NCBI GenBank assembly: GCA_036786445.1
Contig: DAIQRD010000030.1
Location: 1 to 21,975, forward strand
Reading direction: 5' to 3'
Length of the DNA: 21,975 nucleotides
Source: JAAZMF01 sp036786445
GTDB taxonomy: Bacteria > Bacillota > Limnochordia > DTU087
Shown: in pieces, positions 1 through 5,776 of the stretch
How positions within the stretch are numbered: position 1 is the first letter of the stretch
Layout: each line of letters opens with the position of its first letter
Translations under genes and position numbers: made by a program
The notes under the pieces: generated by a model
The model's database searches: none
What the model was told of the DNA's origin: nothing
The model's input: only the letters and a program-made list of their open reading frames with translations

Positions 1-55
1 GCGCGCTTCGTTCGGGACGAAGAGGCCCTCGGTTCGAATCCGAGTACCCCGACCA
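1..55 (+). tRNA. tRNA-Pro (anticodon CGG), 5' end outside window
   Basis: This is the 3' part of a tRNA. The anticodon arm has stem CTTCG/CGAAG around loop TTCGGGA, which places CGG at positions 34-36 and so reads proline codon CCG. The T arm is CTCGG-TTCGAAT-CCGAG. The 3' acceptor strand TACCCCG is followed by discriminator A and an encoded CCA at 53-55. The visible part closely matches the usual bacterial tRNA-Pro. The acceptor 5' strand and most of the D arm lie before the window. Confidence 0.93.
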
Positions 56-57
56 TC

Positions 58-97
58 AAACACACGGCAGCTGGGAATATCTCTGCCGTGTGTTTTT
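58..97 (+). terminator. Intrinsic terminator of the tRNA-Pro transcript
   Basis: A perfect 10-bp stem (61-70 CACACGGCAG with 83-92 CTGCCGTGTG) can be extended by AAA/TTT. The loop is 12 nt and a T-run follows at 93-97. It begins a few bases after the tRNA CCA. The spo0A-like gene converges from the other side and ends at 121, so the hairpin may also help stop that transcript. Confidence 0.85.
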
Positions 98-120
98 GTG
101 TGTTCGCCGGGACTCTCTAT

Positions 121-918
121 TTAGCTGCTCAACCTCGTCTTATATCTCAACTGATCTGCCAATTTAGCTATGATCAACGAGTTTGTAGGAAACCTACCTC
201 TACTGATTCTCCCGGTCAGCTCTTCTAAAAAGGCACGGTTGCCGTGATCCCAAGCGGTGATCACAGCATTGCGGATAGCTGCTTCCACGCCCCCAGGGGT
301 AGTCTTGTACTTGTCAGCAAGGCGAGGGTAAAGCTCTTTTGTCAAAGAGCCGCCCAGCAAGCCATCCTCTTCCATAACAGTCAACACGGCATCCCGTAAG
401 TAGTTGTAGCCCTTAAAGTGAGCCGGAATTCCGATTCTATGTAGCAAATCAGTGACCATAGCCTCTCTATTTACAGCAGATCGAGGCATCACCCGAGACC
501 CTTGGCTAGCCTCCGGATCACCTGTTCTTATCACTGATGTCTCCGGCATATCCCCGGCAAACTGACGGATGCGATCAGCCAATACATTGAGGTCAAAGGG
601 CTTTACTACAAAGTAATCGGCACCCAAGTCGGTGAAACGCCGGATAATCTCTTCCCTGCCAAAGGCTGTCAGAACGATGATCTTGGGTCGAGGCTCCAAC
701 TCCAACCCTGCGAGCCGCTCCATGACACCGAGACCATCGAGATGTGGCATAGTAATGTCCAGAAGTACCACATCAGGCCGCTCTTGCTCCATCAAAACCA
801 AGGCCTCTTCCCCGTCGTGGGCAATACCCACAACCTGCATGGATTCCTGTTGATCCAAAAAGGTCTCCAAGGTTTCACAAAGCCCTACGTTATTGTCTGC
901 TATGAGGATCTTAAGCAT
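121..918 (-). CDS. spo0A: Spo0A-family response regulator, divergent
   Basis: A 265-residue protein, close to the usual Spo0A length (about 267). An N-terminal receiver (1-115) carries phospho-acceptor D54 (LLDITMPHLDG), T84 and K106 (KPFD). A linker leads to a Spo0A-type DNA-binding domain (about 150-265) with the hallmarks IPAHFKGYNYLR and a C-terminal PTNS segment. Spo0A is the phosphorelay output that commits Firmicutes to sporulation and other stationary-phase programmes. Two features are odd. The receiver acidic pair reads D8-N9 where B. subtilis has D10-D11. The recognition helix has G209, G210, A213, N217 and I220 where B. subtilis has S210, R211, R214, H218 and E221; E212 and R216 are kept. 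The ATG at 918 was chosen because GGGAGG lies 7 nt upstream and the protein then starts directly at the receiver; the frame stays open upstream to 1053 without Spo0A-like sequence. The usual partner spoIVB is not adjacent. It may be the main Spo0A or a paralogue. Confidence 0.9.
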   Translation of the reverse strand: MLKILIADNNVGLCETLETFLDQQESMQVVGIAHDGEEALVLMEQERPDVVLLDITMPHLDGLGVMERLAGLELEPRPKIIVLTAFGREEIIRRFTDLGADYFVVKPFDLNVLADRIRQFAGDMPETSVIRTGDPEASQGSRVMPRSAVNREAMVTDLLHRIGIPAHFKGYNYLRDAVLTVMEEDGLLGGSLTKELYPRLADKYKTTPGGVEAAIRNAVITAWDHGNRAFLEELTGRISRGRFPTNSLIIAKLADQLRYKTRLSS

Positions 919-989
919 CCTTTCTGCCTCCCAATACCTATTTTGGCAAATAACGTCGATTTCTCCATGGCCACGTTTCCCTGTAAGTC

Positions 990-1016
990 GTTCTCCAAAT
1001 ATTGGGACATTCCTGC
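990..1016 (-). promoter_or_regulatory. Candidate sigma-H-type promoter of the spo0A-like gene
   Basis: On the minus strand, GCAGGAATG (1008-1016) resembles the sigma-H -35 consensus RnAGGAwWW. After an 11-nt spacer, GGAGAAC (990-996) resembles the -10 RnnGAAT with one mismatch. Transcription would begin about 60 nt before the ATG. B. subtilis spo0A has a sigma-H promoter in a similar place. No perfect 0A box (TGTCGAA) was seen; the nearest matches in the leader are about 5/7. Confidence 0.35.
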
Positions 1017-1083
1017 AGACTAAGGTAGATTTGTCCATTATTGGTGCCTTCATGATCTATTTTTCGGATAACATAGGTTGGCG

Positions 1084-1112
1084 TCTGTATATTTCATCGA
1101 AGAACAGGTCAA
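1084..1112 (-). promoter_or_regulatory. Candidate vegetative (sigma-A) promoter of the spo0A-like gene
   Basis: On the minus strand TTGACC (1107-1112) is followed by overlapping -10-like hexamers: TATACA (1086-1091, 15-nt spacer) or TACAGA (1084-1089, 17-nt spacer). It lies about 90 nt upstream of the sigma-H-like element, giving the vegetative-plus-sporulation promoter order known from B. subtilis spo0A. The match is only moderate. Confidence 0.3.
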
Positions 1113-1181
1113 ATTACTTGTAGGCTGGTCTAGCAGTGAACGGGTGGGATGGCCCGGACGCATCCCAGCGAGGTTACGTAG

Positions 1182-1210
1182 AAAAGGCCGGTCACTTCGC
1201 GGAACCGGCC
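1182..1210 (-). terminator. Likely intrinsic terminator after rsmB
   Basis: Read on the minus strand, GGCCGGT (1204-1210) pairs with ACCGGCC (1186-1192) around an 11-nt loop and is followed by TTTT (1182-1185). It lies about 80 nt past the rsmB stop. The U-run is short, so termination may be partial and readthrough into the spo0A-like gene is possible. Confidence 0.5.
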
Positions 1211-1241
1211 CGTCAACTAGGCGGCTAGGTGGTAACCACCG

Positions 1242-1270
1242 GCGGCAGAAGGATGCCTTCTTTCTGCCGC
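1242..1270 (-). other. Strong hairpin just after rsmB
   Basis: A 9-bp perfect stem (1242-1250 GCGGCAGAA with 1262-1270 TTCTGCCGC) starts 22 nt past the rsmB stop codon. There is no U-run on either strand, so it is more likely an mRNA 3'-end stabiliser, or part of a tandem termination zone with the next hairpin, than a terminator alone. Between them lies a perfect short palindrome, GGTGGTAACCACC. Confidence 0.5.
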
Positions 1271-1292
1271 TATTTCATTGTGTCAAGCAGAT

Positions 1293-2663
1293 CTAGTCTT
1301 TCTGTAAGAAGGCAATAAAGAATCCGTCTGTCCCATGCCGATGGGGCAAAAGCTGTAACATGGGGCTATCTCCATCTATGTAGCCACGAGCCTCAACAGG
1401 AAGCTGCCCTTGGGCCTCGATCAAACGCAGATCTGGGTTATTTCTCTGGAGCCATAAAACGTTTTCCTGATTCTCCGCCTGATTAATAGTGCAAGTGCTA
1501 TATACCAGCCTACCCCCGGGAGCTAGACACTGATAAGCCATCTTAAGCAGCTGACGCTGGAGCAAAACCAAGCCCTGAGATTGCTCTGGCTGAATGCGCC
1601 AACGAATATCCGGTTTGCGCCTGAGGACTCCCCAACCAGTACACGGCGCATCCAAGAGCACTCTCTTAGCCCTACCCAGATATTTGCCAGGCAAATTGGT
1701 AGCATCTGCCTGAATCTGCTGTATATTGGTAACACCTAGGCGTTTGGCCATCTTGCCAAGGGCCTGGAGCTTGCCACCATGGGTATCAAAAGCCATGATT
1801 TGGCCTTGGTTCTCCATAAGGGCAGCCAAATGCAGTGTCTTCCCACCTAGGCCAGCGCACAGGTCATAGACAAGCTCCCCCAGCCCAGGGGCTAGCGCAT
1901 GGCCAACTAGCATGGCAGCTTCATCCTGAATGGCAAAATGGCCTGCCTTAAAAGAGGCAAGATGGGATACGGCAGAAGGTGCTACTACCCGAATCGCCTC
2001 TGGGGCCAAGAGACCAGGGCTCACAGTTAAACCAGTCTCGGCTAGCTCCGCAAGCAGCTCATCTCTAGTAGTCCTTAGTGTGTTGGCTCTAAAAAATGTC
2101 GGGGGAGCGATATTATTGGCAGCACAGAGCTGCTCTGTAGCTTCTGGGCCTAGCTCTTTGATCCATGTATTGACCAACCATAGGGGGTGCGAATGCACCA
2201 AGCTAATAGCTTGAGCTCTTTCCATGCCCTTAGCTGCTTTGACGTAATCGGCTTTGCCAGGCTCTCGCAATATCGCCCGCAGCACGCCATTGACTAGGCT
2301 AACTGTACCTTTGTGGCCAACAGCTTTAGCCAATTCCACAGCCTCATTGCAGGCTATCGCCGGGGGGATGTTATCAAGGAACATGATCTGATAAAGAGCC
2401 ATGCGAAGGTTATTGCGGAGTAATGCCGGCATTTTCTCCAGAGCATGATGGGAGAACTGATCCAATACCCAGTCTATGGTAAGGCGCCGACGTAAAGTGC
2501 CATATACCAGCTCCGTTACAAGGCCCCGATCTCGCCGCTCTAGTCCTGATCGCTGCAGCTCATTGTCTAGGGCAATATGCACATAGGCACCCTCAACTTC
2601 CACAGCACGAAGCACTTGCAGAGCAATCTGTCTAGGCCCCTTGGGTCCATCTTTCGCCAACAA
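1293..2663 (-). CDS. rsmB: 16S rRNA m5C967 methyltransferase RsmB
   Basis: A 456-residue protein. Its N-terminal NusB-like RNA-binding domain (about 8-140) precedes a SAM-dependent RNA m5C methyltransferase domain. The SAM motif is DLCAGLGGKT (267-276). The two catalytic cysteines are C341 (DAPCTG) and C391 (YSTCT). RsmB uses SAM to methylate C967 of 16S rRNA. Start: tandem TTG codons at 2663 and 2660 follow AGGAGG with spacings of 4 and 7 nt; the longer form is given, but 2660 is equally plausible. Gene order fmt ... rsmB matches other Firmicutes. The genes that usually follow (rlmN, prpC, prkC, rsgA) are absent here. A strong terminator stands immediately upstream of the RBS, so expression from the upstream operon may depend on readthrough. 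Confidence 0.95.
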   Translation of the reverse strand: MLAKDGPKGPRQIALQVLRAVEVEGAYVHIALDNELQRSGLERRDRGLVTELVYGTLRRRLTIDWVLDQFSHHALEKMPALLRNNLRMALYQIMFLDNIPPAIACNEAVELAKAVGHKGTVSLVNGVLRAILREPGKADYVKAAKGMERAQAISLVHSHPLWLVNTWIKELGPEATEQLCAANNIAPPTFFRANTLRTTRDELLAELAETGLTVSPGLLAPEAIRVVAPSAVSHLASFKAGHFAIQDEAAMLVGHALAPGLGELVYDLCAGLGGKTLHLAALMENQGQIMAFDTHGGKLQALGKMAKRLGVTNIQQIQADATNLPGKYLGRAKRVLLDAPCTGWGVLRRKPDIRWRIQPEQSQGLVLLQRQLLKMAYQCLAPGGRLVYSTCTINQAENQENVLWLQRNNPDLRLIEAQGQLPVEARGYIDGDSPMLQLLPHRHGTDGFFIAFLQKD

Positions 2664-2675
2664 ATCTCCTCCTAG

Positions 2676-2700
2676 AAAAAACCCAGGCGACGCCTGGGTT
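2676..2700 (-). terminator. Intrinsic terminator between the YugP-type gene and rsmB
   Basis: On the minus strand a 9-bp perfect stem (AACCCAGGC at 2692-2700 with GCCTGGGTT at 2680-2688) has a 3-nt loop and a run of six T (2676-2681). It begins 5 nt after the protease stop codon. The T-run ends only 2-3 nt before the AGGAGG that serves rsmB. Confidence 0.88.
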
Positions 2701-2705
2701 AAGGC

Positions 2706-3395
2706 TTATCGATTGCTGCGACGACTTCCCCGAAGCAATAACAGCCGGAGCAACTGGGCGGCAGCCATGGCTACAGCGGCCACATATGTTAGAGCTGCGG
2801 CGCTGAGCACCTTACGAGCCTTGGGCACCTCGGGAGCAGTGAGATATCCACCTTGCTCCAGCATCCCCAAAGCTCGCCGACTGGCATTGAATTCCACCGG
2901 CAAAGTCACCAATTGAAAAGCCAGTGCCGCCATGAACAGCCAAATACCCACATTCATTAACATATTAGACGACATGAAAAGTCCGATGAAAAACAGAGGA
3001 AAAGCCATTTGAGAACCAATATTTGCCACAGGGAATAGGTTGTTGCGCACCCCCAGAGGGATATAATTCTGAGCATGCTGTACCGCGTGCCCTGTCTCGT
3101 GGGCTGCTACTCCCAGGGCGGCCACTGACGTGCTCTGATATACCTGGGGAGAAAGGCGCATCCTCCTACTCCGGGGGTCGTAGTGATCAGACAGTGTGCC
3201 ACCTACCAGCTCCACCGGTACATCATGCAAGCCGTGGGCATCAAGTAGCTGCCGCGCCACCTGGGCTCCAGTCATGCCGGCTTGCGAATGCTCATGCAGG
3301 TAACGCTGGAACGTTGATTGAACCTTTGCCTGCGCGATAAATGCAAAAATCAATGCCGGGATCAGCAAAACGTAGGTCGGATCATAAAATAGCAT
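2706..3395 (-). CDS. YugP-type membrane zinc metallopeptidase
   Basis: A 229-residue protein of the zinc-dependent peptidase family found as YugP in Bacillus (PF04298). It has an N-terminal membrane segment (about 8-22), a zinc motif HETGH at 99-103 whose E100 is the expected catalytic residue, and a hydrophobic region (about 125-165) with two membrane passes. E168 in the VEFNASRRAL segment is the likely further zinc ligand. A final hydrophobic stretch ends in an Arg-rich tail. The physiological substrate of the family is not established. The ATG at 3395 follows AAGGAGGT at good spacing. A promoter-like element lies upstream and a terminator directly downstream, so it can be a monocistronic unit inside the fmt-rsmB block. 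A protease of this family between fmt/DUF116 and rsmB is familiar in Clostridia. Confidence 0.9.
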   Translation of the reverse strand: MLFYDPTYVLLIPALIFAFIAQAKVQSTFQRYLHEHSQAGMTGAQVARQLLDAHGLHDVPVELVGGTLSDHYDPRSRRMRLSPQVYQSTSVAALGVAAHETGHAVQHAQNYIPLGVRNNLFPVANIGSQMAFPLFFIGLFMSSNMLMNVGIWLFMAALAFQLVTLPVEFNASRRALGMLEQGGYLTAPEVPKARKVLSAAALTYVAAVAMAAAQLLRLLLLRGSRRSNR

Positions 3396-3460
3396 GGAAA
3401 ACTACCTCCTTCTTGCGCTGCCAAGCGCTTACGGCTCTCATCCCATTTGCCCCATAACAT

Positions 3461-3490
3461 ACTATACCCCAAATTCCGGGATCATGTCTA
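3461..3490 (-). promoter_or_regulatory. Candidate sigma-A promoter for the YugP-type protease gene
   Basis: On the minus strand TAGACA (3485-3490, 5/6 to TTGACA) is followed by an 18-nt spacer and TATAGT (3461-3466, 5/6 to TATAAT). It lies in the 130-bp gap after the DUF116 gene and gives a leader of about 60 nt. Confidence 0.6.
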
Positions 3491-3525
3491 GGGATACGGA
3501 AAAGACTAGGAAGCGGCAGGTGAAC

Positions 3526-4293
3526 TTATACAGTGGCATCCTCTGGCAGCAAAAGACTTTGCAGTGTCTCCTCTACCTGCCTAAGATCAACTTGAGTGTT
3601 GAAACAAGGACCGTGGGGCCTTTCGTTGGCAATACCCTTGACAATAATGGGACGGCTGTCCTGCAAGCCACTGACTAGGTCACGCTCACAGGCAATGGCC
3701 ACGACTACCAGTGGGCGAAGATCGCTAATTAGTTGGCGGGCTTTGGTCCCGCCGGTGGCAACAGCAAGATGGACTCCATATTGCTCAGCTAGTTTCAGCA
3801 AATCTCCCACAGGACATTGACCACAACGCCGACATTTGTGTATGTCATGGGTCACCTTGCGGGAGCAGTTGGTTTCCTGTAGGCACACCGGTGCCAAAAT
3901 CAGTAGCTCATGGGCATGTACACGGGTTCCGCCCTGGCTTACCAGCTGGTTATTCACCTCGATAAAGGAGGCTCTGATCCTATCTTTGTCCAGGCCCAGC
4001 CAATCTCCTAGGCGCAATGCTAAGGGCAAGAAGGCAAAGGCAACTCGCTCCCGAGCTCTGCTTAGGAAAGCGATATTGTGGCCACTAAGCAACGAAACCG
4101 TCAAGCTGGAGATCCCGCCCAAAGCATAGAGCAAGAATGCAATAGCTAAGATGATAAATGACAGCCCCAGCCAGCGTCCCAACGAAGCCCCACTTCGGAA
4201 AATATACCAGATTACCCCTACTACTCCTGCTACCAACAGCAGGCTAATAGCAATCAGGCCCAAGAAAAGCCGTTTTCTCCCTTCAGACTCCAT
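3526..4293 (-). CDS. DUF116 family membrane-anchored Cys-rich protein
   Basis: A 255-residue protein of the DUF116 family (PF01976), whose biochemical function is unknown. Two N-terminal membrane helices (about 9-32 and 43-66) anchor a cytoplasmic domain. This domain contains C137, C143, C154, C157 and C160 (a CxxCxxC run), plus C202 and C230, which could bind a metal or an Fe-S cluster (inference). The start at 4293 has GGGAGG 8 nt upstream and overlaps the end of fmt by 11 nt, indicating translational coupling; the frame is open further upstream inside fmt but without family-like sequence. Placement directly after fmt is typical of clostridial genomes. Confidence 0.88.
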   Translation of the reverse strand: MESEGRKRLFLGLIAISLLLVAGVVGVIWYIFRSGASLGRWLGLSFIILAIAFLLYALGGISSLTVSLLSGHNIAFLSRARERVAFAFLPLALRLGDWLGLDKDRIRASFIEVNNQLVSQGGTRVHAHELLILAPVCLQETNCSRKVTHDIHKCRRCGQCPVGDLLKLAEQYGVHLAVATGGTKARQLISDLRPLVVVAIACERDLVSGLQDSRPIIVKGIANERPHGPCFNTQVDLRQVEETLQSLLLPEDATV

Positions 4294-5230
4294 CAAACGG
4301 GCCTCCCAAAACCTCGCCGAGCTCAACACGATAGCCGTTGGCGTAATCCCTGCCTGCCATGCGGGGTCGGTTGGGAGGCTGCACCACATTTAAGGAAACC
4401 AATTCCCCACCGGCAGCCACTACAAGGCCATCGTCAGTGACATCCACAATAGCGCCAGGCACTTCTGCAGTCTTGGCCCCCACATATGTCATTTCCCATA
4501 CTTTGAGCAGCTGACCCCTATGGCAGGTGAAAGCTCCAGGCCAGGGAGTCACCCCCCGGACCAAATTGACAAGATCACTCCCTGCCATTGCCCAATCGAT
4601 CTCACCGGTTTCTTTCTTTAGTTTGTGAGCATAGCAGGCATCCTGCTCGTCTTGGGGTTTTGGTTCAAGCTCACCCCTCTGCAGCTGGGAAAGGGTCTTT
4701 ATCAGAAGATTAGCTCCGACTAAGGCCAGTTTCCCCTCCAGACTGCCTGCCGTATCACAGGGTTCAATCTCCATTCTGTCCTGAAGCAAGATACAACCTG
4801 TATCACAGCCTTCATCGATGAGCATGGTGGTGATCCCTGTCTCCTGACACCCATCGATAATGGCCTTTTGTATTGGTGATGCTCCACGATACCGGGGCAA
4901 CAAAGACGCGTGCACATTTATGCACCCGTGGAGAGGCATGTGCACAATGGTCGGTGGAATCAGTTGCCCAAAGGCCACAACCACTATGACATCAGGAGCA
5001 ATTTGCCGTAATTCACTGGCAAAATCCGGGTTAGATACCCTCTCTGGTTGGAGAATGGGTAGACCCGCCTCCAAAGCAATTTCTTTAACGGGCGAGTAGC
5101 GGACTTGCTGCCCCCGGCCCCGGGGTCGATCAGGTTGAGTGACCACCGCCCGTATGTCCCATCCCCCAGCAATTAACGCCTGAAGGCTTGGTACCGCAAA
5201 TTTCGGGGTTCCCATAAAGACTAGTCGCAT
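4283..5230 (-). CDS. fmt: Methionyl-tRNA formyltransferase
   Basis: A 315-residue protein, the standard length. It transfers formyl from 10-formyl-THF to initiator Met-tRNA. The N-terminal formyltransferase fold shows the signature NVHASLLPRYRG (105-116), with N105, H107 and the later D143 as the catalytic set known from E. coli (N106, H108, D144). A smaller C-terminal tRNA-binding domain follows residue about 205. The ATG at 5230 is preceded by GGGGAGGTGATCAA, and the protein begins with the family-typical MRLVFMGTP. Def lies 22 nt upstream, so formylation and deformylation are co-expressed as in most Firmicutes. Confidence 0.97.
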   Translation of the reverse strand: MRLVFMGTPKFAVPSLQALIAGGWDIRAVVTQPDRPRGRGQQVRYSPVKEIALEAGLPILQPERVSNPDFASELRQIAPDVIVVVAFGQLIPPTIVHMPLHGCINVHASLLPRYRGASPIQKAIIDGCQETGITTMLIDEGCDTGCILLQDRMEIEPCDTAGSLEGKLALVGANLLIKTLSQLQRGELEPKPQDEQDACYAHKLKKETGEIDWAMAGSDLVNLVRGVTPWPGAFTCHRGQLLKVWEMTYVGAKTAEVPGAIVDVTDDGLVVAAGGELVSLNVVQPPNRPRMAGRDYANGYRVELGEVLGGPFDGV

Positions 5231-5252
5231 TTGATCACCTCCCCATTCTCCA

Positions 5253-5723
5253 TCAGGCCTCTTCATCTTCCAGTTCGATATTGACCTCCAGCACTTTGTC
5301 AAGGAAGAGAATGCCATCCAAGTGATCGATCTCATGCTGTAGTGCACGGGCAAACAAGTCACTTGCCTTGATTTTGGTGGCTTGACCCGCCTCATCTAGG
5401 CCGGTTACAGTCACTTGTTGAGCCCTCTCCACATAACCAAATACACCGGGAACACTCAAGCACCCCTCTACATCAATCTCGGTGCCCACAGTCTCTTGAA
5501 TCTCAGGATTGACAAGTGCAATGGGGCCATCACCCACATCAACGACTACAATCCTCTGGCTGATCCCCACTTGAGGGGCAGCCAATCCTACTCCCTCAGC
5601 CGCGTGCATAGTCTCCATCATATCCTTGATCAGCTTACGCACCTTCTTGGTCACCTGGGTCACAGGCTGAGCCTTCTGCCTAAGCACTGGAGCTCCATCT
5701 TCGACTATTTCCATAATCGCCAT
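5253..5723 (-). CDS. def: Peptide deformylase
   Basis: A 156-residue deformylase that removes the N-formyl group from nascent proteins. All three family motifs are present: GVGLAAPQ (44-51), EGCLS (87-91, metal ligand C88) and QHEIDH (129-134, ligands H130 and H134, catalytic E131). The acidic C-terminal tail (EDEEA) is short. The start at 5723 (MAIMEIVEDG) has GGGGGTGGGA just upstream; an in-frame ATG at 5750 lacks a ribosome-binding site. It sits between priA (53 nt upstream) and fmt (22 nt downstream). Confidence 0.97.
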   Translation of the reverse strand: MAIMEIVEDGAPVLRQKAQPVTQVTKKVRKLIKDMMETMHAAEGVGLAAPQVGISQRIVVVDVGDGPIALVNPEIQETVGTEIDVEGCLSVPGVFGYVERAQQVTVTGLDEAGQATKIKASDLFARALQHEIDHLDGILFLDKVLEVNIELEDEEA

Positions 5724-5776
5724 GTGTCCCACCCCCACTCTATTGGACATCTAGTTGACAATGCTTATCAGTGCCA

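Noticed and set aside
919..1053. N-terminal extension of the Spo0A-like protein
   Set aside because: The extra 45 residues lack receiver-like sequence; the ATG at 918 has a good RBS and starts the domain exactly.
5231..5395. 55-residue extension of Fmt into the def gene
   Set aside because: It would overlap def, and the ATG at 5230 has a strong Shine-Dalgarno and a canonical N-terminus.
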